A stretch of DNA of 47,983 nt from Chloroflexota bacterium (lineage in GTDB: Bacteria; Chloroflexota; UBA6077). Of this stretch, positions 15,259-23,702 are shown one piece after another (the stretch's first letter is position 1; each line of letters begins with the position of its first letter). Below the pieces are notes generated by a model. That model saw only the letters and a program-made list of their open reading frames with translations. It made no database searches and was not told the origin of the DNA. Position numbers and translations under genes: made by a program. Where the stretch lies: positions 1-47,983 of the forward strand of contig JAJZRD010000006.1 of the NCBI GenBank assembly GCA_021845945.1, written 5' to 3'.

Positions 15259-16197
15259 ATGCAGCTACCCAAGAGGGTTCACATCATGGAGGTGGGGCCG
15301 CGGGACGGCTTCCAGGCGGAGCACGACTGGATCCCCACCGAGAGGAAGATCGAGATCATCAACGCCCTGTCCGGAAGCGGCATTCTGGAGATCCAGGCGA
15401 CCTCCTTCGTGCACCCCAGGGCGGTGCCTCAACTGGCCGACGCCGAGGAGGTGATGGCGAGGATCGACCGGGTGCCCGGCGTTCGGTATCAGGTGCTGGT
15501 GCCCAACTTGAAGGGACTGCAGCGGGCGCTACCCCTCAACCCCGACGGGATTCACCTGATGATGTCCGTCACCGAGTCGCACAACCGGTCCAACGCCAAT
15601 CGCTCCATCGATGACTCTATGCGGGAGTTCGAACAGATGGTCTCGGTGGCCCGGGAGGTGGGCATTCGGGTCGAGGCCGGCATGGCCTGCGTCTTCGGGT
15701 GCCCCTTCGAGGGGGAGGTGCCCATCGCGCAGCTGGATCGCATCATCACGCGATACCGGGAGATGGGGATCGCCCACATGAGCCTTGGGGATACCATCGG
15801 CGTGGCGAATCCCCGCCAGATGTACGACAGCTGCGCTCACCTGCTGGACAAATTTCCCGACGTGACCTGGACCCTGCACCTGCACAACACCCGGGACATG
15901 GCCATGGCCAACGTGATAGCCGCCATGCAGGCGGGCATGACCAGCTTCGACGGCGCCGTCGGCGGCTTGGGGGGATGCCCCTATGCCCCCGGTGCCACGG
16001 GGAACGTAGCCACCGAGGATCTGGTGAACATGCTCACGGAGATGGGGGTGGAGACGGGGATCGACCTGGATGCCCTGATCGCCGCGTCCAAGACCGTCCA
16101 GGGGGTGGTGCCCCACAAGCTGGATAGCTGCATGGTGAAGGCCGGCAAGCGGACGGAGCTAAAGCCTGCCCCCAAAGAGCAGCAGAAGCTCGGGTAG
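15259..16197 (+). CDS. mvaB: Hydroxymethylglutaryl-CoA lyase family protein
   Basis: 312 aa TIM-barrel enzyme. HMG-CoA lyase splits HMG-CoA into acetoacetate and acetyl-CoA at the end of leucine breakdown. The N-terminal metal/base motif VGPRDGFQ (residues 12-19), TLHLHNTRDMAMAN (metal-binding His pair, near 210) and the signature GAVGGLGGCPYAPGATGN (catalytic Cys, near 235) are complete. ATG 15259 is chosen because GGGAGGG ends 5 nt upstream; a TTG at 15244 would precede that site. With the CaiB transferase, free 3-hydroxy-3-methylglutarate or a related acid could be activated and cleaved. A closely related activity (such as citramalyl-type cleavage) cannot be excluded. Confidence 0.9.
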   Translation: MQLPKRVHIMEVGPRDGFQAEHDWIPTERKIEIINALSGSGILEIQATSFVHPRAVPQLADAEEVMARIDRVPGVRYQVLVPNLKGLQRALPLNPDGIHLMMSVTESHNRSNANRSIDDSMREFEQMVSVAREVGIRVEAGMACVFGCPFEGEVPIAQLDRIITRYREMGIAHMSLGDTIGVANPRQMYDSCAHLLDKFPDVTWTLHLHNTRDMAMANVIAAMQAGMTSFDGAVGGLGGCPYAPGATGNVATEDLVNMLTEMGVETGIDLDALIAASKTVQGVVPHKLDSCMVKAGKRTELKPAPKEQQKLG

Positions 16198-16210
16198 AAG
16201 AAGATCTAAC

Positions 16211-16507
16211 ATGCTGCCACCGGAGCTACAGTCCTTCTCTCGACTCCCCTTCTGGAGCGGCCTTTTCTTTCTGTTGGCCGTTGCCATCCTGCTCTACAGC
16301 GTCTGGTCCCTCGGGCGCCGTCGCCACCGCCAGGACCTGTACTACCTCTTGTTGGGCGCCTACCTGATGGCAGTGCAGCTGCCGGAGGTCATCCCTTCGG
16401 TTGCCCAGGGACTCCACCTGAGCTTCTCCAGCCTCGGTTTCACCCCCAGGCTCTTCGTGGCCCTCCCGGCCGTGGTGTTGTTCGTCATGGGGGTGCGGTC
16501 CCGATAG
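16211..16507 (+). CDS. Small integral membrane protein, unknown function
   Basis: 98 aa with three probable membrane segments: about 15-33 (WSGLFFLLAVAILLYSVW), 44-62 (YYLLLGAYLMAVQLPEV) and 78-94 (LFVALPAVVLFVMGV). An RRRHRQ cytoplasmic cluster follows the first. No family recognised. It begins 13 bp after the HMG-CoA lyase stop, so it is probably on the same transcript, but nothing links its function to that pathway. The upstream AGAAGAAG is a mediocre ribosome site. Confidence 0.65.
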   Translation: MLPPELQSFSRLPFWSGLFFLLAVAILLYSVWSLGRRRHRQDLYYLLLGAYLMAVQLPEVIPSVAQGLHLSFSSLGFTPRLFVALPAVVLFVMGVRSR

Positions 16508-16610
16508 GCCGGGTCATCGGGAGGCGGGTGCTGGCACCTCCTCACCCCGTCTCTGGTATGGCTCGTGCCAGGCACTACCGAGACTATCTACCTGGTAGGG
16601 AGGCGAGGGC

Positions 16611-17183
16611 GTGGCCGTGATCCCACTGGAGCCGGGCCAGGTGGCCGCTCTGATCCAGACCACTCTGGTGCCGGTGATCATGATCAGCGCCGTGGGGCTG
16701 ATAGCGCTGGTCATGCAGAACCGCCACGCGGTGGTGCTGGACCGGACCTACCGGATCAATTTCCGGCGGATGGAGCTGACGGAGGAGTTGCACGAAGTTG
16801 GAGAGTCGATGCCCGCCGGCCGCCTCCGGTGGGTCCAGGGGCAGTTGGAGATCCAAAACGCCCTCCTGGATCGTTGGCTCCAGAGGGGTGTCTACACGCG
16901 AAACTCCCTGGTGTTCGCCTTCCTGGGGGTGTCTCTCTTCGGTGCCACCAGCCTCAGCCTGGTGTTCAACGTCCTCTTCGAGCTGACCGGAGGGTACAGC
17001 GCCCTCACGGTGGCTCTCTTCATAGCGGGGATCGTCGCCTTCATGGCCTGTTTCCTCTTCGCCCTGATCGACGTGTACCAGGGGTTGCAGATCACACGGT
17101 TCGACACGCGGATGGCGAGCCACCTGATGGAGGAGTTGCGGGAGGTGGCGCCGGGGGATCAGGGGAGATCGAGGGCGGCTTGA
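16611..17183 (+). CDS. DUF2721 family membrane protein
   Basis: 190 aa. The arrangement is characteristic of DUF2721: an N-terminal membrane helix (about 14-36, TTLVPVIMISAVGLIALVM), a soluble helical region with the RIRY/NRH-like block DRTYRINFRRMELTEEL, and two C-terminal helices (about 100-125 and 133-158, SLVFAFLGVSLFGATSLSLVF and TVALFIAGIVAFMACFLFALI). Function unknown. GTG 16611 has GGGAGG 7 nt upstream. It follows the small membrane gene after a 103-bp gap and is followed by intergenic palindromes. Confidence 0.75.
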   Translation: MAVIPLEPGQVAALIQTTLVPVIMISAVGLIALVMQNRHAVVLDRTYRINFRRMELTEELHEVGESMPAGRLRWVQGQLEIQNALLDRWLQRGVYTRNSLVFAFLGVSLFGATSLSLVFNVLFELTGGYSALTVALFIAGIVAFMACFLFALIDVYQGLQITRFDTRMASHLMEELREVAPGDQGRSRAA

Positions 17184-17246
17184 GGGGCAACCGGATGTAG
17201 GATGTGGCCCGAACGCCTGATGCACATCAGGTCGGGATGGTTCGGT

Positions 17247-17317
17247 TGTAGGGGCACCCCCGTGTGGGTGCCCAGTACCTCTGCCGGCGCCAGGCGGCCA
17301 CACGGGGCCGCCCCTAC
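17247..17317. repeat. GTAG-ended palindromic element (71 bp)
   Basis: GTAGGGGC at the left and GCCCCTAC at the right, with an inner GGGCACCC/GGGTGCCC hairpin. It lies in the 200-bp gap between the convergent DUF2721 and cbiA genes. Confidence 0.7.
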
Positions 17318-17346
17318 CGGGGACCAGGGTTCGCGTTGCCCTCGCT

Positions 17347-17374
17347 GTAGGGGCGGTTCGCGAACCGCCCCTAC
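17347..17374. repeat. Perfect 28-bp GTAG-ended palindrome downstream of cbiA
   Basis: GTAGGGGCGGTTCG followed directly by its reverse complement CGAACCGCCCCTAC. It sits 13 bp past the end of the cobalamin operon and may help end its transcription; there is no T-tract. Confidence 0.8.
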
Positions 17375-17387
17375 GATAACGTTCCCA

Positions 17388-18857
17388 TCACGTTCCCATT
17401 CGCCAGGCGCGGGCGCTCTCCACGAAGGCCGGGGCCAGGGCCGGGTTGGCCCCGAAGTGCAGGTGGACGAAGGAGGCCAGCAGGCTTCCCCGGGCGTACC
17501 CCTCGATCCGATTCGACCGGTTGGTCAGCAGATAGGCCCCTGAGTCCGGATCGAGCCCCTCCCAGCGGGACCAGTGGAACTCGTGGCCTCGGGCCAAGGT
17601 CCCGGCCGGACCCAGAGGGGTGGCTCGCAGGGCGCTCACCTCGACGTAGGCGAGGTGGAGCCGGCTCCCCTCCATGGAGCAGTAGCCTGGCAGCAGACCC
17701 ACCGCCGTGTGGCGCGTCCCCGTGCCATCTACTATCCCCTGGGTCAGGTACATCAGCCCCCCGCACTCGGCGTAGAGGGGCATGCCCGCCTCGCCGGCTC
17801 GCCGCACCGATTCCAGCATCGAGCCGTTGGCCGAGAGCCTGGAGGCGTGCACCTCCGGGAAGCCACCCCCCAGGTAGAGGGCGTCGGCTTCGGGAGGTAT
17901 CGCTCGGTCCCGCAGAGGGCTGAAGGGGAGCAGCCTCGCGCCGTGGGCCTCCAGCAGATCCAGGTTATCCTGGTAGTAGAAGTTGAAGGCCTCGTCCTGG
18001 GCCACGGCGATGGTGGCCCTAGTCTGCACGAGCTCCGCGGGGAAGAGGGGACTGAGGGCTGGGGACTGAGTGGCGAGGACTGAGGGCTGGGGACTGGGGA
18101 CTGCGCCCTCGGGGCCGGCTGCTGACTGCTGATAGCTGATAGCTGATAGCTGAGAGCCGACGGCCGACCGCGCGATCTTCAGGATCGCCTCCACGTCCAG
18201 GTGGGCCTCGACCAGCCCCACCAGCCTATCCAGGAACCCCTCGGGCAGTGCCCGCTCCGGGGTGGGGACCAGCCCCAGATGGCGCTCGGGCAGGACCATC
18301 CGGGCGTCCCTGGGCAGGTACCCCAACACCGGTCCGACCCCTGTGGCCTCGATGGCCTCCCGAGCGTAGCCGTAGTGGGTTTCGCCGGCCACGTTGTTCA
18401 GGACGAAGCCCGCCACCCTGAGGGCCGGATCGAAGCGGGCGTAGCCCAGGGCCATGGCTCCCGCGCTGCGGGCCATCTTGCCGGCATTGATCAGCAACAG
18501 CGCGGGGGCGTTGAGCCACTTGGCGATCTGGGCGGTGCTGCCGGCTTCCTCCCGGCCGCTGAAGCCGTCGAAGACCCCCATGACCCCCTCGACGACGGCC
18601 ACGTCGGCTCCCCGACAGGCCCGGGCGAGCAGCTCCAGCAGCGCCTCCCTGGGCACCATCCAGCTGTCCAGGTTTCGGGAGGGAACCCCCGTTGCGGCCT
18701 GATGGTAGCTGGGGTCGATGTAGTCGGGTCCCACCTTGAAGGGCTGAACCCTCAGCCCCCGGCGGTGGAGGGCCGCCATGAGTCCCATTGAGAAGGTCGT
18801 CTTCCCCACACCGCTGGAGGTGCCGCCGATCACCAGCCTGGGGATACCGCAATCCAT
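17388..18857 (-). CDS. cbiA: Cobyrinate a,c-diamide synthase
   Basis: ATP- and glutamine-dependent amidation of the a and c side chains of cobyrinic acid. 489 aa. The N-terminal synthetase domain has GGTSSGVGKTTFSMGLM (P-loop, residues 8-24) and VGPDYIDPSYH. The C-terminal glutaminase domain has VAQDEAFNFYY and the nucleophile in LYAECGGLMYLTQG. The linker between the domains (residues about 232-270, SQLSAISYQQSA onward) is encoded by a repeat inserted in frame at 18049-18163. Last gene of the operon; its ATG overlaps the cobO stop by one base (TGATG). The linker site suggests the insertion is tolerated. Confidence 0.95.
   Translation of the reverse strand: MDCGIPRLVIGGTSSGVGKTTFSMGLMAALHRRGLRVQPFKVGPDYIDPSYHQAATGVPSRNLDSWMVPREALLELLARACRGADVAVVEGVMGVFDGFSGREEAGSTAQIAKWLNAPALLLINAGKMARSAGAMALGYARFDPALRVAGFVLNNVAGETHYGYAREAIEATGVGPVLGYLPRDARMVLPERHLGLVPTPERALPEGFLDRLVGLVEAHLDVEAILKIARSAVGSQLSAISYQQSAAGPEGAVPSPQPSVLATQSPALSPLFPAELVQTRATIAVAQDEAFNFYYQDNLDLLEAHGARLLPFSPLRDRAIPPEADALYLGGGFPEVHASRLSANGSMLESVRRAGEAGMPLYAECGGLMYLTQGIVDGTGTRHTAVGLLPGYCSMEGSRLHLAYVEVSALRATPLGPAGTLARGHEFHWSRWEGLDPDSGAYLLTNRSNRIEGYARGSLLASFVHLHFGANPALAPAFVESARAWRMGT
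18049..18163. repeat. Tandem GATAGCTGATAGCTG/ACTGAGGGCTGGGG repeat inside cbiA
   Basis: Several copies of (GG)ACTGAGGGCTGG and GATAGCTGATAGCTGATA, related to the intergenic palindrome at 15183-15233. The array is read in frame as the CbiA interdomain linker. Confidence 0.7.
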
Positions 18858-19411
18858 CAGAACTCCACGCCCTTCTGCCCCACTATCCCCTGCTCGTAGG
18901 GGTGCTTGATCGGCCGCATCTCGGTAACCAGGTCGGCGGCGTCGATGATCTGCTGCGGGGCTCCCCTGCCCGTCAGCACCAGATGGACTTCCGGGGGCTT
19001 CTCCCGAATCAGCTCGAGGAGCTGCTCCGTGGAGACCAGGCCGGCGTTGAGCGCACCCAGCACCTCGTCCAGGATGACCAGCCTGTACTCCCCCGACAGC
19101 AGCTTCTCCCGGGCCACTCGGAGGGCCTCGTTGGCCGCCTGCTGGTGCTCCTCGGGGGTTGCCTTGTTCCAGCGCCCGGCGGTGAAGCCTCGGCCGCTCA
19201 CGACCCAGTCGACGTAGGGGGCCAGCATCTTGGCCCCCTCCAGCTCCCCGTACCGCATGGTGCCCTTGATGAACTGGACGACGGCGACCTTGAAGTGGTG
19301 GCCGGCAGCCCTGAGCGCCATGCCCAGGGCTGCGGTGGTCTTGCCCTTCCCGTTGCCGGTGAAGACGATGACGAGCCCCTTGGTCCTTGGCCTACGAACT
19401 TCCTCTGTCAT
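18857..19411 (-). CDS. cobO: Corrinoid adenosyltransferase (CobO/CobA type)
   Basis: Transfers the 5'-deoxyadenosyl group of ATP to reduced cob(I)yrinate/cobinamide. 184 aa with the ATP loop VFTGNGKGKTTAALGMALRAAGHH (residues about 15-38), VVQFIKGT, ILDEVLGALNAGLV and VLTGRGAPQQIIDAADLVTEM, all typical of the CobO family. ATG 19411 is 3 bp past the cobT stop, and the stop overlaps cbiA. The enzyme makes the coenzyme form sensed by the riboswitch at the head of the operon, giving feedback. Confidence 0.96.
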   Translation of the reverse strand: MTEEVRRPRTKGLVIVFTGNGKGKTTAALGMALRAAGHHFKVAVVQFIKGTMRYGELEGAKMLAPYVDWVVSGRGFTAGRWNKATPEEHQQAANEALRVAREKLLSGEYRLVILDEVLGALNAGLVSTEQLLELIREKPPEVHLVLTGRGAPQQIIDAADLVTEMRPIKHPYEQGIVGQKGVEF

Positions 19412-19414
19412 GAC

Positions 19415-20479
19415 TCAGCCCTTCTCGCTGACTCCTGCCTCCGCGAAGGTGGCCATCTCGCTCTGGATAGCCAGAGCGTCGTCTATCAGGTGCATGGCAA
19501 TTGCCGCGCCGGTTCCCTCGCCCAGCCGCATCTCTAAGTTCAGGAGGGGCCGCAGCCCGAGATCCTGGAGCAGCACCCGGTGGCCCACCTCCACCGATTG
19601 GTGGGAGGGGATCAGGTAGGGCAGCAGCGCCGGGCAGAGTCTGGCAGCGACCAGTGCCGCCGCCCCGGAGATGAAGCCGTCGATCACCACCGGAAGCCGG
19701 TGGGCCGCGCCCCCCAGGATCACCCCCACCAGCCCCGCGATCTCCAGTCCGCCCAGCTTGGCCAGGACGTCCAGGGGATCCGAGCTATCGGGCCGGTTGA
19801 CCCGGATGCCCTGCTCGATGGCCTTGATCTTTCGAGCCAGACCTGCGTCGTCGATGCCGGTGCCCCGACCCGCCACCTCGGCTACCGGCCTGCCGGTCAG
19901 TATCGCCACCAGGGCCGAGGAGGCGGTCGTGTTGCCGATCCCCATGTCGCCCGTGGCCACCAGGTCGAGTCCCTGCGCCACCTCCGACTCCACCACGTCG
20001 ATCCCCACCTGGATGGCCTTCACCGCCTCCTCTCGGGTCATGGCGGGCTGGACGGCCAGATTCCGGGTTCCCGGGGCGACCTTCCGAAGCAGCAGCCCCT
20101 CCTCAGGGGCCATCTCGGCGGCGACGCCCACGTCCACGACCACGACCCGAGCGCCGCTCCTCCGGGACAGGACGTTGATGGCGGCTCCTCCCCTCAGGAA
20201 GTTCAGCACCATCTGGGGGGTCACCTCCGATGGGAAGGCCGAGACCCCTTCGGCGGTTACCCCGTGGTCGGCGGCCATCACCACCACCGCCTTCCTCGGC
20301 AGGAGCGGCCGCTCACGGCCGGTGATGCCGGCCAGCTGGACGGCCAGCTCCTCCAGCCTCCCCAGGCTCCCCTGCGGCTTGGTCAGCTGGCCCTGTCGTT
20401 CCCGGGCCGCGGCCATGGCTGCCTCGTCCAGAGGACGGATAGATTCAACCAGACGCCGGATCTCTGCTGTCTCTTTCAA
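19415..20479 (-). CDS. cobT: Nicotinate-nucleotide-dimethylbenzimidazole phosphoribosyltransferase
   Basis: Activates the lower-ligand base to its alpha-ribotide. 354 aa, full length. Seen: QGSLGRLEELAVQLAGITG near 36-54, VMAADHGVTAEGVSAFPSEVT near 67-87, TGDMGIGNTTASSAL near 172 and the catalytic Glu in LEMRLGEGTGAAIAM near 318. The start is taken as TTG 20479, overlapping the pduX stop by 4 bp (TTGA); the ribosome site is weak, consistent with coupling. CobT enzymes accept several benzimidazoles; the native base here is unknown, and no bza or bluB gene is visible. Confidence 0.96.
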   Translation of the reverse strand: MKETAEIRRLVESIRPLDEAAMAAARERQGQLTKPQGSLGRLEELAVQLAGITGRERPLLPRKAVVVMAADHGVTAEGVSAFPSEVTPQMVLNFLRGGAAINVLSRRSGARVVVVDVGVAAEMAPEEGLLLRKVAPGTRNLAVQPAMTREEAVKAIQVGIDVVESEVAQGLDLVATGDMGIGNTTASSALVAILTGRPVAEVAGRGTGIDDAGLARKIKAIEQGIRVNRPDSSDPLDVLAKLGGLEIAGLVGVILGGAAHRLPVVIDGFISGAAALVAARLCPALLPYLIPSHQSVEVGHRVLLQDLGLRPLLNLEMRLGEGTGAAIAMHLIDDALAIQSEMATFAEAGVSEKG

Positions 20480-21615
20480 TCTACTGGAAACACCTTTCTT
20501 TCAAATCGGCTGCTCACCACCTGGCGTGACTCGCCAACTACGGATAGTACCCTCGGTCCCCCGCCCACCATTCGAGAGAGCCAGCCCCCCTGGAGCCCCT
20601 TCAGGCTGCCCCTCGCCTCCGCCAACAGCCTCCTGGCGCTCTGGCTCTCGCCGGACCCGAAGAGCACCCCTGCGGCCGTCCCGCTGTGGGCGACGCACAC
20701 ACCCAGGGCGTCGAACCGCTCTCCCAGGGAGATCAACCCCTCCAGCTCCGGTTTCGGCAGCAGCAGCTGGTTGATCCGAGCGCTGGCGGTGGCTGCCTGG
20801 CCTATCAGCTCCGGCTGGCCTGTCTTCAGTCCCCGCCAGAGCATCTCCAGGGCGGTGGCGTGGGCCGGCTCCATGGAGCGGAGGACGGACAGGTCCAACC
20901 GGGCGTTGTAGTCCAGGGTGTCCACGTCCCCTTCGAATTCCAGGACAGCTATCGTCAGGGATGGGCTGGGGCCCAGGATCTCCCACTGGCGACCGGAGCG
21001 ATGATTGAAGAAGGCCAACCCTGGGAACATGGTGCTGTCGCTGGGCTCTATGGCCGCCGCCAACCGGGCCACCTCCTCCGGATCGAGGGAGGCTTCCACC
21101 GCGGCTGCCGCGGCCACTATGGCTCCTACCACGTCGGCCGTGCTGGTCCCAAAGCCCTTGGAGGGCGGCAGGGGGCGGGAGACCTCCATGGTGAAGGGGG
21201 CCTCGGGGTATCCCAACAGGGCGAGGGTGGCCGCCGCCGCCAGCCGCGCTTTGTCGTGTCCGCGACCGCCGTGAACCGCAAGCGTCGTACGTGGTGACGA
21301 AGGGCCGGGCATGACGCCTGTAGTAACGACTTCAGTCGTTCGTCCCTGTTGGTCAGAAATGGCTGAGGTCGTTACCACGGCCTGGTCGAGACCGCTGAGC
21401 CCGACTTCGCCACGCTGTCCGGGCGACCCCACGCAGACTCGCACCCGGCTGTACCGGTCTATGGGGCAGGAGACCAGGAAGGGCTCCCCCTCCAGGACGC
21501 CCTGCACCAGTTCGCCGCAGGTGCAGGGAACGTGGGCGGTGCCGATGCCGGGAGGGGCCTGCCGCGCCGTCTCCAGCTTTGCCCGCGCTTTCAGGCTGCG
21601 TATCTTATCGCCCAT
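20476..21615 (-). CDS. pduX: L-threonine kinase (PduX), GHMP family
   Basis: Phosphorylates L-threonine so CobD can make (R)-1-aminopropan-2-ol phosphate, the linker between corrin and nucleotide. 379 aa. GHMP features: ATP loop PLPPSKGFGTSTADVVGAI (about 155-173), PSDSTMFPGLAFFNHR near 205 and the C-terminal CVAHSGTAAGVLFGSG. The N-terminal HVPCTCGELVQGVLEGEPFLVSCPI is typical of PduX. Residues about 80-99 (TTSAISDQQGRTTEVVTTG) come from a palindromic element at 21320-21378 inserted in frame. ATG 21615 overlaps the cobU stop (TGATG). Confidence 0.9.
   Translation of the reverse strand: MGDKIRSLKARAKLETARQAPPGIGTAHVPCTCGELVQGVLEGEPFLVSCPIDRYSRVRVCVGSPGQRGEVGLSGLDQAVVTTSAISDQQGRTTEVVTTGVMPGPSSPRTTLAVHGGRGHDKARLAAAATLALLGYPEAPFTMEVSRPLPPSKGFGTSTADVVGAIVAAAAAVEASLDPEEVARLAAAIEPSDSTMFPGLAFFNHRSGRQWEILGPSPSLTIAVLEFEGDVDTLDYNARLDLSVLRSMEPAHATALEMLWRGLKTGQPELIGQAATASARINQLLLPKPELEGLISLGERFDALGVCVAHSGTAAGVLFGSGESQSARRLLAEARGSLKGLQGGWLSRMVGGGPRVLSVVGESRQVVSSRFERKVFPVD
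21320..21378. repeat. GTAG-ended palindromic element inside pduX
   Basis: GTAGTAACGACTTCAG and CTGAGGTCGTTACCAC are inverted repeats with two mismatches over 16 bp, 27 nt apart. The whole element is translated in the pduX frame. Confidence 0.75.
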
Positions 21616-22196
21616 CACAGTTGCCCCACCGACAGCCGCTTCACGTCCACCGCCAGACCGGCCACCATCAGCAGCACCTGGTCTGCCTCCGCTGCCAGCC
21701 GCCGGTTGACCGCACCCAGCAGGTCGCGATAGGCCCGACCCATGGGTGTCGGCGGCACCAGCCCCAGCCCCACCTCGTTCGAGACAAACAGCGCCGTCGC
21801 TTCGCCGGCGCGCACGCCCTCCAGCAGTCGGGACGTCGACCGCTCCATCCGCCCGGCCAGATCCTCCAGGGCCGCGTGCCACTCCCGGCTGGACTCCGGT
21901 GCCTCGATCCGGCAGAGCTGGTTGGAGAGCCAGAGGGTCAGACAGTCCACCAGCACCACGTCGCTGTCCGCCGCCGCCCTCTCCACCGCACCGGCCAGCT
22001 CCAGCGGTTCCTCCAGGGTGCGCCACCCCTTGGGCCTCGCGGCCCGGTGGTTCTCGATCCGCCCCCTCATTTCCTCGTCCAGCGGCTGGGCCGTGGCGAG
22101 GTAGGTGACCCTGCCCCCCATCTCCACGGCCATGCGCTCCGCCATCGCGCTCTTGCCGCTGCGGGCTCCCCCCAGGATCAGCACCAGTCTCCCCAT
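21615..22196 (-). CDS. cobU: Adenosylcobinamide kinase/guanylyltransferase
   Basis: Bifunctional: phosphorylates adenosylcobinamide and then adds GMP to give AdoCbi-GDP. 193 aa with P-loop LILGGARSGKSAMAE (residues 6-20), the guanylylated His in RIENHRAARP near 50, VLVDCLTLWLSNQL near 82 and FVSNEVGLGLVPPTPMGRAYRDLLG near 143. It starts 3 bp after cobQ and overlaps pduX by one base. It receives the product of CbiB and hands AdoCbi-GDP to CobS. Confidence 0.97.
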   Translation of the reverse strand: MGRLVLILGGARSGKSAMAERMAVEMGGRVTYLATAQPLDEEMRGRIENHRAARPKGWRTLEEPLELAGAVERAAADSDVVLVDCLTLWLSNQLCRIEAPESSREWHAALEDLAGRMERSTSRLLEGVRAGEATALFVSNEVGLGLVPPTPMGRAYRDLLGAVNRRLAAEADQVLLMVAGLAVDVKRLSVGQL

Positions 22197-22199
22197 CGG

Positions 22200-23702
22200 C
22201 TACCCCCTCAGCCCCAGGATTTGGAGGAGGCTCCCCATCTCCAGGTGGCGGCGGAGGGAATCCGCCAGCCGGTCGTACTCGGCCTCCCGGCCGGCGACCG
22301 CTCCCTCACCCTTGGGGGCCTGGATCCCCCTTCGGCCGGCCAGCCAGTCGACCAGCGCTGCCCTGAGGCTCTCGTTCTCGAAAAGCCCGTGGAGGTAGCT
22401 CCCCATCACCGGCCCCGTGCCGGCCACGCAGCCGTCCCGAAGGAGTTCCCCACCTTCCCGCAGCTCGAACATCGGCTCGCCACCGTGCACCGTGGAGCCC
22501 ATGTGGATCTCGTAGGCGGCGATCCCCTGGCCGGCCGCCTGGGCGAAGGGCCCGGCCGTGTCCAGCACCCGGGCCGACACCTTGACGGTGCGCTTCTCGG
22601 CGGCGAAGGTGGTGACGGCGGGCAACAACCCCAGACCGGCCGTCTCCCGCTGCGCCGACTCCACCCCCTCCGGATCCAGGATCATCTCCCCCAGCATCTG
22701 ATACCCCCCACAGATCCCCAGGACGGGGGTGCCGCTCCGAGCCAGGGCGATGATGGCGCGGGCCAGACCCGTCTCCCTCAGGTACTGGAGGTCGGCGACG
22801 GTGCTCTTGCTGCCCGGCAGGATCACCAGGTCGGGCCGGCCCAGCTTCGAGGGATCGCTCACGTAGCGGAGTCCGACGGCGGGCTCGGCACCCAGCAGGT
22901 CGAAATCGTCGAAGTTGGCGATGCGGGGGAGCCGGACGATGGCCACGTCCAGCAGCTTCGCGCCCGTGGAGCCGCTCTCCAGACCCGCCGAGTCCTCCTC
23001 GGAGATCAGCAGGTTGTGCAGATATGGAACCACCCCCAGCACTGGCACCTTCGTTCGTTCCTCCAGCATGCGGAGTCCCGGTTCCAGCAGGGCGATGTCC
23101 CCGCGGAACTTGTTGATCACGAAGCCCCGCACCAGCGCCCGCTCCTCGGGCTCCAGCAGCGCCATGGTTCCTATCAGAGAGGCGAACACCCCTCCCCTGT
23201 CGATGTCCCCCACCAGCAGCACCGGAGCCTGGGCGTGCAGGGCGACCCTCATGTTCACCAGGTCGCCTTCCCGCAGGTTGATCTCGGCCGGGCTCCCCGC
23301 GCCCTCGATCAAGACCAGGTCGTACCGGCTTCGCAACCGCTCCAGGGAGTCGCGGATGGTCGTCCAGAAGCGGCCCCTCTCGCGGTAGTACTCCCGGGCG
23401 TCGAGGCTCTCCAGGGGGCGGCCGAGGACCACCACCTGGCAGCGGCTGTCCCCCTCCGGCTTCAGCAGCAGGGGGTTCATATCCACCGAGGCCTCGATGC
23501 CGGCGGCCTCGGCCTGGACCGCCTGGGCCCGGCCGATCTCCAGCCCCTCCCCGGTCACGGCCGCGTTCAGGGCCATGTTCTGAGCCTTGAAGGGGGCCAC
23601 CCGGTAGCCCTCCTGGCGCAGCAGCCGGCACAGCCCTGCCACCAGCAGGCTCTTGCCCACCGAGGAGCTGGTGCCCTGCACCATCAGCACTTTAGCGGTC
23701 AC
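22200..23702 (-). CDS. cobQ: Cobyric acid synthase
   Basis: Amidates four carboxylates of adenosylcobyrinate a,c-diamide. 500 aa, full length: synthetase domain with VQGTSSSVGKSLLVAGLCRLL (8-28), APFKAQNMALN, VDMNPLLLKPEGD and LIEGAGSPAEINL; glutaminase domain with the nucleophile in VLGICGGYQMLGE near 342 and the His in MGSYLHGLFEN near 445. The start is GTG 23702, overlapping the cobC stop by 4 bp (GTGA). That overlap survived although the cobC 3' end is built from repeats. Confidence 0.97.
   Translation of the reverse strand: MTAKVLMVQGTSSSVGKSLLVAGLCRLLRQEGYRVAPFKAQNMALNAAVTGEGLEIGRAQAVQAEAAGIEASVDMNPLLLKPEGDSRCQVVVLGRPLESLDAREYYRERGRFWTTIRDSLERLRSRYDLVLIEGAGSPAEINLREGDLVNMRVALHAQAPVLLVGDIDRGGVFASLIGTMALLEPEERALVRGFVINKFRGDIALLEPGLRMLEERTKVPVLGVVPYLHNLLISEEDSAGLESGSTGAKLLDVAIVRLPRIANFDDFDLLGAEPAVGLRYVSDPSKLGRPDLVILPGSKSTVADLQYLRETGLARAIIALARSGTPVLGICGGYQMLGEMILDPEGVESAQRETAGLGLLPAVTTFAAEKRTVKVSARVLDTAGPFAQAAGQGIAAYEIHMGSTVHGGEPMFELREGGELLRDGCVAGTGPVMGSYLHGLFENESLRAALVDWLAGRRGIQAPKGEGAVAGREAEYDRLADSLRRHLEMGSLLQILGLRG

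Noticed and set aside
18049..18163. CRISPR-like repeat array inside cbiA
   Set aside because: The repeats are tandem variants without unique spacers and are translated as part of CbiA.
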